Shown here: piece after piece, positions 1-12,000 of the stretch
Numbering within the stretch: position 1 is the stretch's first letter
How the letters are laid out: every line of letters begins with the position of its first letter
Source of the DNA: an uncultured Christensenella sp.
Lineage (GTDB): Bacteria; Bacillota; Clostridia; Christensenellales; Borkfalkiaceae
Reading direction: 5' to 3'
Length of the DNA: 16,134 nucleotides
Assembly: GCA_910586345.1 (NCBI GenBank)
Contig: CAJUHC010000007.1
Coordinates: forward strand, 1 to 16,134
Made by a program: the position numbers and the translations under genes
Notes under the pieces: generated by a model
The model's database searches: none
What the model was told of the DNA's origin: nothing
The model's input: only the letters and a program-made list of their open reading frames with translations

Positions 1-3000
1 AATTATCACCGTTCGCGGGAGGGTTATCAGTGTCGGGTGTACGCCAGACGACGTTCGGATTCTTAGCACTCGTATTTATTCCGGTAATAACGTTAATCTG
101 TATCATATACCGGCCCGCGCCGTAAGCGAGGAACGGGTCGCCGTTGAAACCTTCGTAGTCGCCATAAACGTTATGGCTTGCATACTGTACGTTAATTGTA
201 CAGTAATTTATCCAATCGCCGTCTCTCTCTAAACCGAGCATTTCGAGCAGATCGTGTATGTCGTCGTCGAAGACTAACATAGGAATATTCGTAGCGGGCA
301 TTTCAAGTACGCGTTTTTCGATATACCAGACAATCTCGTTCTCTAAGCCCTCGGGCATCTTAATTTCTTCGAAATTTTCTCCGAGGTTTACGAGGTCGAA
401 TCTCGTGGTATATTTACCCGCGTTAATTCCCGCAAACGCGCCGACGCTGTTGTTCGTAGTGTACTGAACGTGCGCTTTGATTGCGTCGGGAAGTCCTTCG
501 AGATATGCTTTGTAAATTACGGGTTTACCGTTTACTCTCGTGTATACGGGGTATCCGTCTTCGGGAGTCCAGGAACCGTTTTCAGCCCACGAATATACCC
601 ATTTAACGCCGCTGAGGTCAACGGAAGTTTTATCAATCTTCCATTTTATCGTTATGGTATCGCTTTCGCTGTCTTTCCAGAAATAGTTTCCGCCCTTGAT
701 TTTGATAGTAGCGGTATATTCGCCCGCGTTTATTCCGAAGTATTCGCCCTCTTCGACGATTTCCATAATCGCGGGGTCGAAACCTTTAAGAATTTCGGAC
801 GCGTGGTCTTTAAGGTATATTTCCTTACCCGTATAATAGACGTGTTTATTTTCGTCCATTTCGGGCGCGGGAATACCAACGGTGCCTATATACCATTTTA
901 CTTCGTAAGGGTCGGTATTCTCCAAGTAAACTTTGACGTTGATTTTACTCTCGCCGTAATTTACAATCTGATTACCGTTCTCGTCAAGCTTGGGAGTCGA
1001 AATAGGATTTCCGTTATTATCTACTACGTAGCGCGAGTAATAAGTACCGTTCTCGTCCTCTTTGTAATCGATAAACGTTCCGTTTTCGTCTTCAACGTAT
1101 TTGCCGTTTTCAAGTCTGTATTTTACCTGTTTGTATTTGACAAGCGCTCCGTCTTTCTTGACGTAAAGGTGTTCGTCTTTAAGATTATGTTCTTCGTCGT
1201 ACAACCCGGGGTCGTTGATTGAAACATACTCGTATCTGTAATTTACTTCAAACACAACGCCGTCGAGACTGTAATCTCCTTCGTATTCGACGAAACTTCC
1301 GCTTTCCGTAACGATATTTCCGCCCGCGTCGACGAGAACAAGCTTTAACTGCCATTTACCGCCTACGAGAACGTATCTGAGTTCGTAACCCTCTTTTTTC
1401 ATATCGGCGATTGAATACTCTATATTCTTTGTATCGCCGTTGTTCCAGTAACTGCTTTCGGGGTCGGCAAGTTTGATAAGCAGGTTATATTCGCCCGCGT
1501 CTATGCCGTAATCGTTTTCAAACTCGATAAGCGCGCCGTATTTTTCTTTGAGTTTTATGAAAATCTGTTCCTGGGTAATATACTGAGTCGTACCGTCGTA
1601 TTCGAGTTCGAGAAGCAAATCTTTGAACTGCGACATATCGATAGGCGTTACCGCCGCTTTAGTAACGGTGACTGTAACGGTCTGCGCGTAACGGTTAACT
1701 ATTTTCTGAGCTTCCGCGTCTGCGTCGCTTATAGGCGTCTGCGTACTGTCGGATTTAAGATAAAGCTGTCCGCTCGCGTTCACCGCGTAAACCGCAGGGT
1801 CATACCAGGAAATATTAACCTTAGGTATAAATCTGAGCATTACGCCGTAAGTACCCGCTTTCTTGACTTTGATGTTTCCGTCAAGTTCGTCGTTCTCGTC
1901 TTTGCTCATAAAGCTTCCGTTGAACTCGTAAAGGAAATACTTAGGCGCGTCTTCGCCGATTGCGGCTTCTACCTGCGCTTTATAAGCGTCGGTTATCGTA
2001 TAGAGATTTTCAAAATCTTTGATTGTGAAAGTGAGGTCGTTTCCCGTATATTTCTGCGAGGAACTTCCGTCGATAACGGGCTTGGGAAGCCATATTATCT
2101 GCTGTCCGTTAAAGTCATAGTATCCGAACTCGTAAGGGTTAAATACCGTATCTTTAAGCGCGTCGGGAATAACGATTCTGACGTTTCCGCTGTTGACCGC
2201 GGACTTGAATTCATCTTTTACTTTGAATTCCATCAGATAGTTGTAACCCGCGCCTCTTTCGACGACTTCCTCGGGGGTTACGATAACTTTATTCTTGCTG
2301 TAATAGCTGTCGTAATCATAAATTACGTACTCGAACATATCCTTAGCGGACTGAGTGAGTTTGTCGTAAGACGCTGACCTGATAGTCGAATTTTCGTTAT
2401 CCTCGTTCCAGCCTTCGATTTCAACCGTGACGGGTTTACACTCTAAAATTACCGACTGTTCTTTCGTTAATTCTTCGTCGGGTACGCCTTTCCAGACAAC
2501 GTTTTTAACCGTTTCGCTGTTTATACCGTCCTTAATCTTGACGATTACGCGGTACTTTCCTACAGAATCCGCAAGATAAGCCGAACCGTCCAAACCTGCG
2601 TAAGCTTCGAATTGATTGGTTTCTTCGTTCCAGAGTTCGACTCTCGCTTCGAGATAATTCTCCCAGCCGTCTTCTATATCGAGAATGGAAAGAAGGTCGT
2701 GAGCCTTGCCGTCGTAGTAAGTCCAGCTCTCGTTACCGTTTTCTACGGGAACTTTATATTCTCTCCTCTGAATTTCCCAATTTATTTCAAGCCAACCGCT
2801 CGCCGAGCCGTATTTGCTGAGGAATTCGTTGGATATACTGCCGAGTTCGTAGTTTACGGTATCGATTTCGGCTTCATTGAGATATATTACCGTTTTATAC
2901 TTGCCGACCTGATTCTCGCTGTTGCAGAACGCTTCGGTTCCGTCCGAATAGTAAGTAAGATACTTAACGTAATCTTCGAGTTCTTCGGGCAAATTGAGAA

Positions 3001-6000
3001 GTTTCAAGTCGAAAGTAACGGGAGCGCCGTTTTCAAGCGTATAGACGAAAGGATTATTCTCGTCGTAAGTCCAAGCGAGTTTGCTTCTGTCGAGAAGCTT
3101 TTTCGAAATGGTCCACGTAACGTGAACGGGGTCTTTGGACGAATCTACCTGCTCGTTGCCTACCGCGTCGACGTATTTCCAAGCATAGTTGCTGTCGGGA
3201 AGAGATAACGTTACGGTATAAGTTCCCGCATTGATTGCCGTTCTGCCCGCAACCGACTTATGCGCGGTGTTCCACGTACGGTCGAGCTCGTCTTTGTTAT
3301 CGTAGTTTATAAGCTCGAGAACTTCCGTAACGGAATGAATATCGCCGTCGTAAGTTATCGTAGGCTGAGGGGATTTCGCCTGAGGTTTATACAGATAAAT
3401 GGGAAGTATCGTCCATTTTACGGTATAAGAACCCGCAATACCCGTAGGCGTTCCGTTTTCGAATCTTACGGTATTGATAAACTCGTCTTTTATTTTGATT
3501 TCAAGCGTATAATCGCCCGCTTCCGTCGCCGTTTCGCCTATAATCTCTACGTAGTCGCCGTAAGCTTGCATAATTTCGTCAAGCCTCGATTCGTTGCCCT
3601 CGTAAGATTTTTCGAGAACGTTGATTTCGTTGCCGTCGTATGTTATGTCGTCGCTGAGTTCGGGCGTGGGAAGCATCAGATATCTGATTTCGAATTTAAG
3701 CGTTACCGACGAGCGGTCGTACGTATAAGTACCGTCGCCGTTATCCGTTCTCGTCCAATACAGAGGATTAGCCGTGTTCTTTTTCAGCATCAACGTAATT
3801 TCGTAAACGCCCGCTTCATTCTGAGTGAGATTGTCGCCGCCCCAGATTTCAACGTAGTTGGAATAATAACTGTTCCATTTATCGATTTCGAACGTAACGG
3901 GGCTTCCGCTGTATATTACGTATACGGTTCCGCTGTCAATCATATCTTTATCGAAACTGCGGTATACTCCGTCGATAGTGTAACCGCCGATGAACGGTTT
4001 GCCGGCAACCTGAACCTGGTCGTCGGGATTAAGATTTATACTGAGCGTCGTAAACGTCTGATACTGCTGTCCCGGCGCGTACGTCAGCGCGATATTGTTG
4101 CCGTACTCGCTCTTGACGTAAGGAGTAATCGTGAATACTTCTCCGCCCGTAGATTGCAGAACTACGTCGAGACTGACCTTCGCTCCGCTTGTTCCGGAAC
4201 CGCGATAGAAGTAATAACCGATAAATCTGTCTGAAACGTAGTTACCGGTAAGAACGGCTTTCATACTTTCGTAAGCGCCTTCCCAATGGTCTACGTTCAT
4301 CTGAGCCTTACCGACGGTTATATCAACCGTCTGGTTCGCGGTAGAAGTCGTTTCGACTCCGCCTGCCGTCAACCCCCACAATACGTTGGTTTCGCCGTCG
4401 GGATTCAAGTCATTCTTAATGGAAAGCGTCATAGTATACGTTCCCGCATTATAAGCCATATACTGAGAGCCGTATAACTGCGTTCCGTCGTAAGAAGTCT
4501 TCGAACCGCCGTCTGCGGGAGTGTACTCAACGGAAATTTCGAAATATTCTTTCCAGTCTTCGTCCAGATTCAGCGAAGCAAGCAGATTATGGGGACTGCC
4601 CGTAAAGGTAGCCCAGCTTGCGTTATCCGTAGGCAGAGCGAGTTTTTTAGGCGTGATACTCCATACCTGCGTAAGATTCGCAGGATAGTTTACAATCTCG
4701 AAATTCGAATCCGAAGGTATTTCGGCAAATATTATTTCCGTTACGTAAGAACCTACCGCGGAAATCGTGTTGCTTACCGCTTCGCCCGCGCTCGTTTTCG
4801 TAACGTAAGAAACGTAATCTTTGAGCTCTTCGGGCAAATCTTTGACGGTCATCGTATGGGTCTTGGGAGTACCGCCGCTGAGTTCGTACTCGAAATCCTG
4901 CGAATAGTCCCAAAGATTTCCGGAAAGGTCGAACTTGATTTTTTCTATTTTGAAATCAAGAGCAGTCGGGAACGTAGGAGTATTCCACTTTGTTCCGTCA
5001 TAGTTCAAGCCCGCTTTTATTTCATATTCGCCTGCGTCTATGAAAGAATGAGGATTCTTCATAGTTACGGTGAGAACGGGGTTGTCGGGGTCGGGATTAT
5101 CGTAGATAAGTTCGACCGAATGAGCGTTGCCGTCGTATTTTATTTCGACTTCGGTATTATCCGCCTCGTTTATCCACTTCGTTCCGTCCCATTTCGCAAC
5201 GATTTCCGTACCGTCAAGCGCGGTATGCATATACTGCCAATGGAAATCGTCGTCTTTGATAGTTCCCTTTTCAATATTGAAGTAGAACTTGTTCTGACTT
5301 AACACGTACGAATTGCCGTCGTCCGGTACGTTTACAAGGCTGACCTTGACGACATAACTGCCGGGATTGGCAGGCGCGCCGGGGAGAGGCTTGTATTCGT
5401 TGACGGTAGAATAATAGTCTATTTTGAAGTTATCCGCAATCGTAAGATTTCCGACTCCGCCAGTAATCGAAGATATTACGGCTTCGTAAATTTTTCCGTC
5501 GTAGGTAAAATTCTGAGCCGATGCGGAACCCGTAACCGTGGGATCGAGCGCCGTTCCGTTAAGTTCGACGGTGAGCGTTATACCGGGAACCGCGTTAAGC
5601 GTGAAATCGGTATAATTTGCATTCGTAGGATTATTGAATACGAGTTCGTAATTGCGCGCGAAGTCTTTCGCAGGATTGGAAGGTTCTGAAATCAAATTAG
5701 CCTCCGCTCTGTAATTTCCGGGTATAACCGAGAAATCTTCGGTCGGATTCCAGAAACCTCCTGCGTTTACGTAATATGTGTATTCGACTTTCTCCGAATG
5801 TTGCGCGAGCACGGGAACGTACGTTACGGAGCTTCCTCCCGAACTTTGGGAATTAGTCCACGTAACGTTAATTTTCTGTTTTTCTATAGTCCAGTCGCAG
5901 AACCAGATAAACGAACCGTTATACGACGTCGAATCGTTCATATCGGGACAAGCATAGTTCTTGCTCGAAGTAGTAAATTCAACGTAAGTTTTATAAGTTC

Positions 6001-9000
6001 CTACGTAAATCTGCGAGTTGAGGTCGTAGCCTGCCACAAGATAAGTCTTTACCGTAAGCCCGTCGGGCAAAGCGCCGTTGTTATCGGAAGAAACAAGTTT
6101 AACGGTATGCGCCGTATCGTCGAAAGTCATTTTGACAACCGTAACGCCGTCCGCCTCGCTTATCCAGTTCGTTCCGTCCCAACGCGCGGTTACCTCGTTG
6201 CCTGACGCGTCCGTGTGGCTGTACTGCCAATAAAGGTTGGTGAGGTCGTAATTGACCGCCTTGATGTTGTATTTAAGAGTGAACGTGTAGGGCGCGAAAT
6301 AATAGAGGTCGAGGTCTTTCGCTCTGATTACTACCGAAACCGAATTCTGTCCCGAATAGGTCGCGCTCTGCTTACCCTTATAAATTCCGTCGAAGTAAAC
6401 TTCCCAGTCGAGAAGCGCGTTTTCGAACGAATTCTTGCCGTTCATACCCGTAGAATTCATATAGGGTTCGAAATAATACGTACCGCCGTCGGAGAGATAA
6501 TCGAGATTCAATACTCCGTTCTCATCCAAATCGGTTGCAGGGTCTACGTTAACGTAACTGCCGTCGTTTATTCTGTAACGCCAGATAAGCCAGTTTTTAT
6601 CGAAAGGAGCGGGGTCCGCGAGAATCTTAAATCCGAATTTCTTGGTTTCTATTATATAGTTGCCCGCTTCTCCGTTCTGCGCGACGTATATCGTATAATC
6701 GCCCTTAGAAATAAATTCTTCGCCGTGAGGAATTTCGTAAGTGCAAGATAAATTATAAGTTCCGTCGGGCTGAATAGGCGACTGCGTCCACGTTTTGATT
6801 ATCGCTTTGTTCATCTGCGGTGCAGTAGCGCCTTTTACGACGTAATAAATTTCCGCCGCTACGTTATTGTCTACCGCCGCGCCTCTCGAAACTATGCCCG
6901 ATATGGTTACGGTAGCCGTAACGGGTTTGCTGAGCGACCACTGCGTCGAACCTGCGCGCAAATCGTTTTCCGTATCAGGGTCGGTAGAGCTGTACGAGAC
7001 AGATACGCCGAGTTTGCGCTTAGTAATCTTGAACTCGAAAGTTTTCTCGGTTGCGGACGTATTCGTCCATACGGTAGTATCCGTGTTCCTTATTTTAACC
7101 GTGACTCTGTACGTTCCTACTTCTACCGCTCTTAAAGTCATCGTTCCGCCGTACCAGGTATAAACTTCCCAGGGAGCGTTCTGCACCGAAGTTACGGCGG
7201 TCATCTGTCCGCAGTACTCGTATTCGTAGCTTACTATAACGTTGTTGTTCCAATCGCTGAGAGTATCGCGCCCGTTATACGCGTTCTGAATATAGAATTC
7301 AACGTATCCGCCGGTATATTCCAGCGTCTTATCTCCGAGTACAGACGGCGCGGCGTGATTCATTTTCGTAACGGAAAGCACAAACGTCTTGTCTGTCGTC
7401 GTTCCGTCTTCCCAGGTCATATTTGCTTTATCGGTGAGCGAAACCGTCAGATAATATTTGCCGGGCTGAGTAGCGCTGAACAATATATAATCGTTGGCGA
7501 TTACGCTCGTTGTCGAATTAACGTTCGCGTCCTTGAAAACCGCAGACGAATCGAACCCGTAAATATCGTTTACGGTCAAGTAATTGCCTGAAGCGTCCTT
7601 GCTCTCCGCTACGGGACTTGTAGAGAATACAAGTTTATCCATAAGCGAATTTTCGTAATTCGTGCTGTCTCTGTAAGTCATATATTCGGAACCGAATATA
7701 TTTTTCAGAAGAACGGTATGAAGCTTGCTGTCATACTGCGTGGTAAGAGTGTTCGAGCCCGTAATATTTTCAATCTGTAACAGATAATCGTCCTCTATTT
7801 CGGGATTTTTAAGCTCGAACGGATTAATTATAAACGTAAATTTAATCGTTTCCGATTTCTCGATGTCGGTACGCGACCAACATCTGTTCTCGAAATCGTT
7901 AATCTTGAACGTTATCGTATACGTGCCGGCAAGCGTCGCACCGAATACGTAATTGCCCGTAACGCTGTCTACGTAATATCCCGTCAGTCTTTCCGCGGAA
8001 GTGCTCGTAAGATTGAACAGCGTCATAAGTTCCGCATCGAAACCGCCGATATAAATATACTGTCTTACGCCGTTTTTATCGACGTCGAGGTAATACGCGA
8101 CCGTTCTCGTCAGCCCGTCTTCGGAAATAGTATCGTCGGGATTGGACGTAGGTACTATGTACGGCGTATCTATGGGTTTTTTATTTATTATAAGCGAAAT
8201 ATCTATGGGTTCGGAACCGTCCGCCGCGCCCGTACCGTCGTCCCAAGCCGCGTTTGGAGTAAGGCTGAACCTTACCGTGTAAGCGTTGAGCGCATTGGTA
8301 GCGCCGTATTTGAGCACGTCGTTCACCGCATCGTATTCGGAAGTCGTAAATCTGCCCGAAATCACCTCTATGTTCATAATTTTGGTGTCGGTAAGATAAT
8401 TCATTATCTGGAACAGATGCTCGTTTCCGGTATAAGTAACCGTCAAAGTCGTGTCGGTAAATACCGCGTCGGCTCTTCCGTCGTTTACTATAACGGGTTT
8501 ATCGACGAGCATAGGCTTGATTACGAACGTGAAATTCTGGTCGTCCGAAATATCCGTTTCGAAGCCCGCCCATTTAAGGTTTGCAGGGTCGACAAGACTT
8601 ACCACGACGGTATAATCGCCCGCGTCGGGTAATAACGTGCTTGCCGTAAGCGACATCGCCGCTCCGTCGAATACTCCGCCCAATTTCTCGGGTGAAGCTA
8701 ATTTATAAGACATTCTCTGACTGTTAAGTCCGTTCAACGTGAACGCGGGAGCAAATACCGCGCCGTTATACGTAACCGACTTAAAGAATTCCGAGCCGTC
8801 GTAACCGGTATCGTGTCCGTCGAGCGTAGGCAGAGCTACAGCAAACTTCTCGATAATAATATAGAATACTTTCGGGTCAACGTCTTCATCGTCTCCCGTA
8901 ACTTTCCAGCGGACGTTTTCGTCCAGCGTAATAGTCAGACGGTATACGCCCGAAACATTTGCCGCCGCAGGTCCTTTCGGTCCCATATCCGTATTAAGAC

Positions 9001-12000
9001 GTACGGTTTTTCCGTCTATAACTTCGAGCGAAGTCTGGTCGGAGTTGGAGAAGTTCATAAAACGGTAGTCGGTGTCGGTAAGACATCCGGTTATATCGAT
9101 ATAACGGTGAGCGCCGTTATATATGAACTTCGCAAAATAACTTCCGTCGTCGCTGTTGACGCCGATTTCCGTTGCGTCGCCGTTGTTCGCGATAGTAGGT
9201 ATGTCCGCCGCCATTTTATTTATGACGAGCGTATAAACCATATCGTATGTAGGCTCGGAACCGTCACTGTTATCCCAATAATAATCGTCCCAGGCAAAAC
9301 TTACGGTAATTTTGTAAGTATTCGCTTCGGAAGCGCACAATCTGAAAGCTTTTGTGCTGACAACGTCGGTCTGTACGTTTCTTTCGGTTATGTAACCGGA
9401 GCTCATTCTTCCGTTATTGGAAGTTTCGGTTTCTATTTTGATACTGATAGCGTCAAGCCCGTCGTAATTGTGTTCGGTATTAAAACCGACGATATCGCCG
9501 AGCAGATACAGCCAGTATTCCTTGCCTCTGTACTCCGTCGTCCATTTAAAGTGGTCGTCTTCGTCCACAGGCAGACGGGGAGCGGAAGTATCGTCGTAAG
9601 TCACGCCCTCGTCGACTATAAACGCTTCGGGCGCCTGTACTCCCATTTTCTCGATTGCAAGCGTAAACAGAACGTACTGTCCCTCGTCCCACGAGTAATC
9701 TTCGAAATCGTCGTGTTTAAGCTCGACTTTGAGGTTATACGTACCCGCGTGATAAGCCTGATATACGAAATATTCGGGGTCGACGTTCGTTTTATCCAAT
9801 AAAAGTCCGTCGGTGATTTCTTCCTCTATTACGGAGAACGCCCTGTAATCGTCGCCGAGATTTATAACGAGTTTCTGATAATCTCTGTTGAACGTAACTT
9901 TTCTCAAAGTGTCCTGTTCGCTATGCTGTTCCAAAATCGGCGCGTCTACGTGCTTCTTGCCTATAAACAGCGTGAACACCTGAGGTTCGAGCGCGGCGGC
10001 AAGACTGCTTTTATCTTTCCAACGGAAGTTGGATGTGGGCTTTACGTAGACATAATAGGTACCTGCGTGAAGCGCGCTTATTTTAGTAAAATCGTTGTCT
10101 ATGACGGTAAAATCGTTCACGTCTTCGGTTACGGAACGTACCGTTATTTCAAACTGGTCGCCAAAAGGAGTATTCTCGTATTCCTGAACGGAACGTCTTA
10201 CTACTATATTCTGTCTTTGTCCGACCATATACTCCGAACCGTAGTATCCGCCGTCCCAGCCGACTTCCTTTTCACCCTCCTCGCTGTTTTCGTAGTCGTA
10301 GAAGAACTTAACGTCGGAAACCTGCGCGTAATCTATCCAGATTTGGAAATCGTAGAACTCTTTGAATTCGTCCGCCCAGCAGAAGTTATCGTTAGTAATT
10401 TCCAAACGGCAGATATGAGTACCCACCTGCGAAGCGGTAACGAAAAGACGTCCCAAACCTTCGGAAGTTTCGCCCCATTCTTTCATACTCATAAACTCGT
10501 CGTTGGGCTGATAATCCTGGTTAAGGAATGTATATTTGATAAATTTTTCGAGCTTTACAGCTATAGCCAGAGTAAAATCGTTTCCGTCGTAAACGCCGTA
10601 AATGAACGGTTCTTCTTTATCGGCCGCACCGTCCGTTTTAAGCTCGTTGCCCTCGCACTCGTCCCCGAGAATATAAGGTATCGCTATCTGATAAGGCAAT
10701 ATCTCGAAAGTGTAATAATAATCGGAGAGGGAACCGTCGGACCAGGCATAGTTGCCGTCTACAAGACTGAGTTTAATCATATAGGTTCCCGCGTATTTGG
10801 CTTTAAAAAGCGCGCCTGCGTTGGGGTTGTCTTCTATGGGGTCGGCACCGACTTCCCAACTATCGAAATTAAGACCGTTTTCGTCATACGAAGTTTCGCT
10901 TCCGTCGGGTTTAACGAATACATATCTCATTTCTTCCGAATCAAAATATTCGTTCGAGTTGTCGGGATTGCCGATACGGATAAATTTAAAAGTATCGTCA
11001 AAAGTACGCGTAACTTTATGACCGCTACCCATATCCCAGCCGCCGGCGTCGTTCATTACATACATCGGCACCGTATCGTGCATAATGGGCGCAACCTCGA
11101 GTTTAAAATCTTTCGAGCCGTAGTCATAAGTTCCGTCGGCGTCGTTTACCCATCTGAAATTGCTTTTAGGCGCAATACTGATAAGATAGTTTTCCGCCTG
11201 CGCACCGTCGTCAAAGTTGCGTCCGTCGAGCGTCAGATATCCGTCCTCTGTCCAATCCTGGAAAAGAGAAGCCGCATTATATCCGGCTACGGGTCTTCCG
11301 TTACTGTTTTTAATATTTACGCTAACCTGTAAGCTGTTTCCGCCGACATATATCTTTATAAATTTATTCTCGTTTAAAGCTATATACTGAACGGTTTTGG
11401 TACCGCCCTGAATAGTGATTTTATCCCTAGCGTAATTTTCCGCGTCGGGTTTAAGCGCCATCAGCTCTTCTTCTTTTTCACTGACGGCTATGAAAGGTTT
11501 TTTGCCTTTATTATCTTCTTTATCGAGAACGTATCTCTCAATTACAAGGAAAAACGTAGGCGCTTTAACGCCGTTAGCCCATTCGTAGTTATCGTTGGGC
11601 GTAAAAGTTACGTAGTATGTACGAGCTTCCGTCGCGGAAAGAACCAAATCGTCTCCATTCCAGGTCTGAGTAAGAGGAGAAACTATCGTAACGCCGTTCT
11701 GGTCGATATTTCCTATAGTTATAGACTGGCTGATACCCACTCCGCTGGAAGGGTCAAACTTATACGTTACGGTTTTGGTTCCATTCTGCACCACCGAACC
11801 CTCAGACGTATTTGATTGGTCGAGCATCGTAGGCGCCTTCATCTTGATTGTTTCTATTACGAAAGTATACGTAAACTCCGTAAACGTCTGGTCTTCCCAG
11901 ATATATCCGCTCGCGGGACGGATTTTTATCGTAAAACTGTTAGCGTTTGTAGTAGTGAACTGCACCGTGCCGTTCTGCGTATCGTAAGTCGCAGGAAGTC

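Larger units (their letters stand above)
2..7054 (-). repeat. Zone B: about 20 MBG-like Ig modules
   Basis: Modules of about 80-130 residues carry the sequence marks Y-D/T-G near the start, G-L-P or N-L-P-E-E-L in the middle, A-G-x-Y with a following alternating strand, N-Y-x-W, and a closing strand W-x-I-x-K followed by a D-L-S-G-like linker. These marks match the MBG-type bacterial Ig-like repeats found in large surface proteins of Bacillota and Bacteroidota; the match is by eye, not by search. The zone continues past the left edge. The first two modules (nucleotides about 6240-7054) are transitional and less regular. Confidence 0.75.

Noticed and set aside
4647..4913. Minus-strand 88-codon frame
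   Set aside because: It is out of frame inside the giant gene, whose frame continues unbroken through this stretch.
9923..11332. Long plus-strand open frame (469 codons), with others such as 3260-4234, 8813-9802 and 470-1222
   Set aside because: All lie in exact codon register antisense to the giant gene and arise because it rarely uses TTA, CTA and TCA codons. Their translations lack domain character and the true strand gives coherent repeats.
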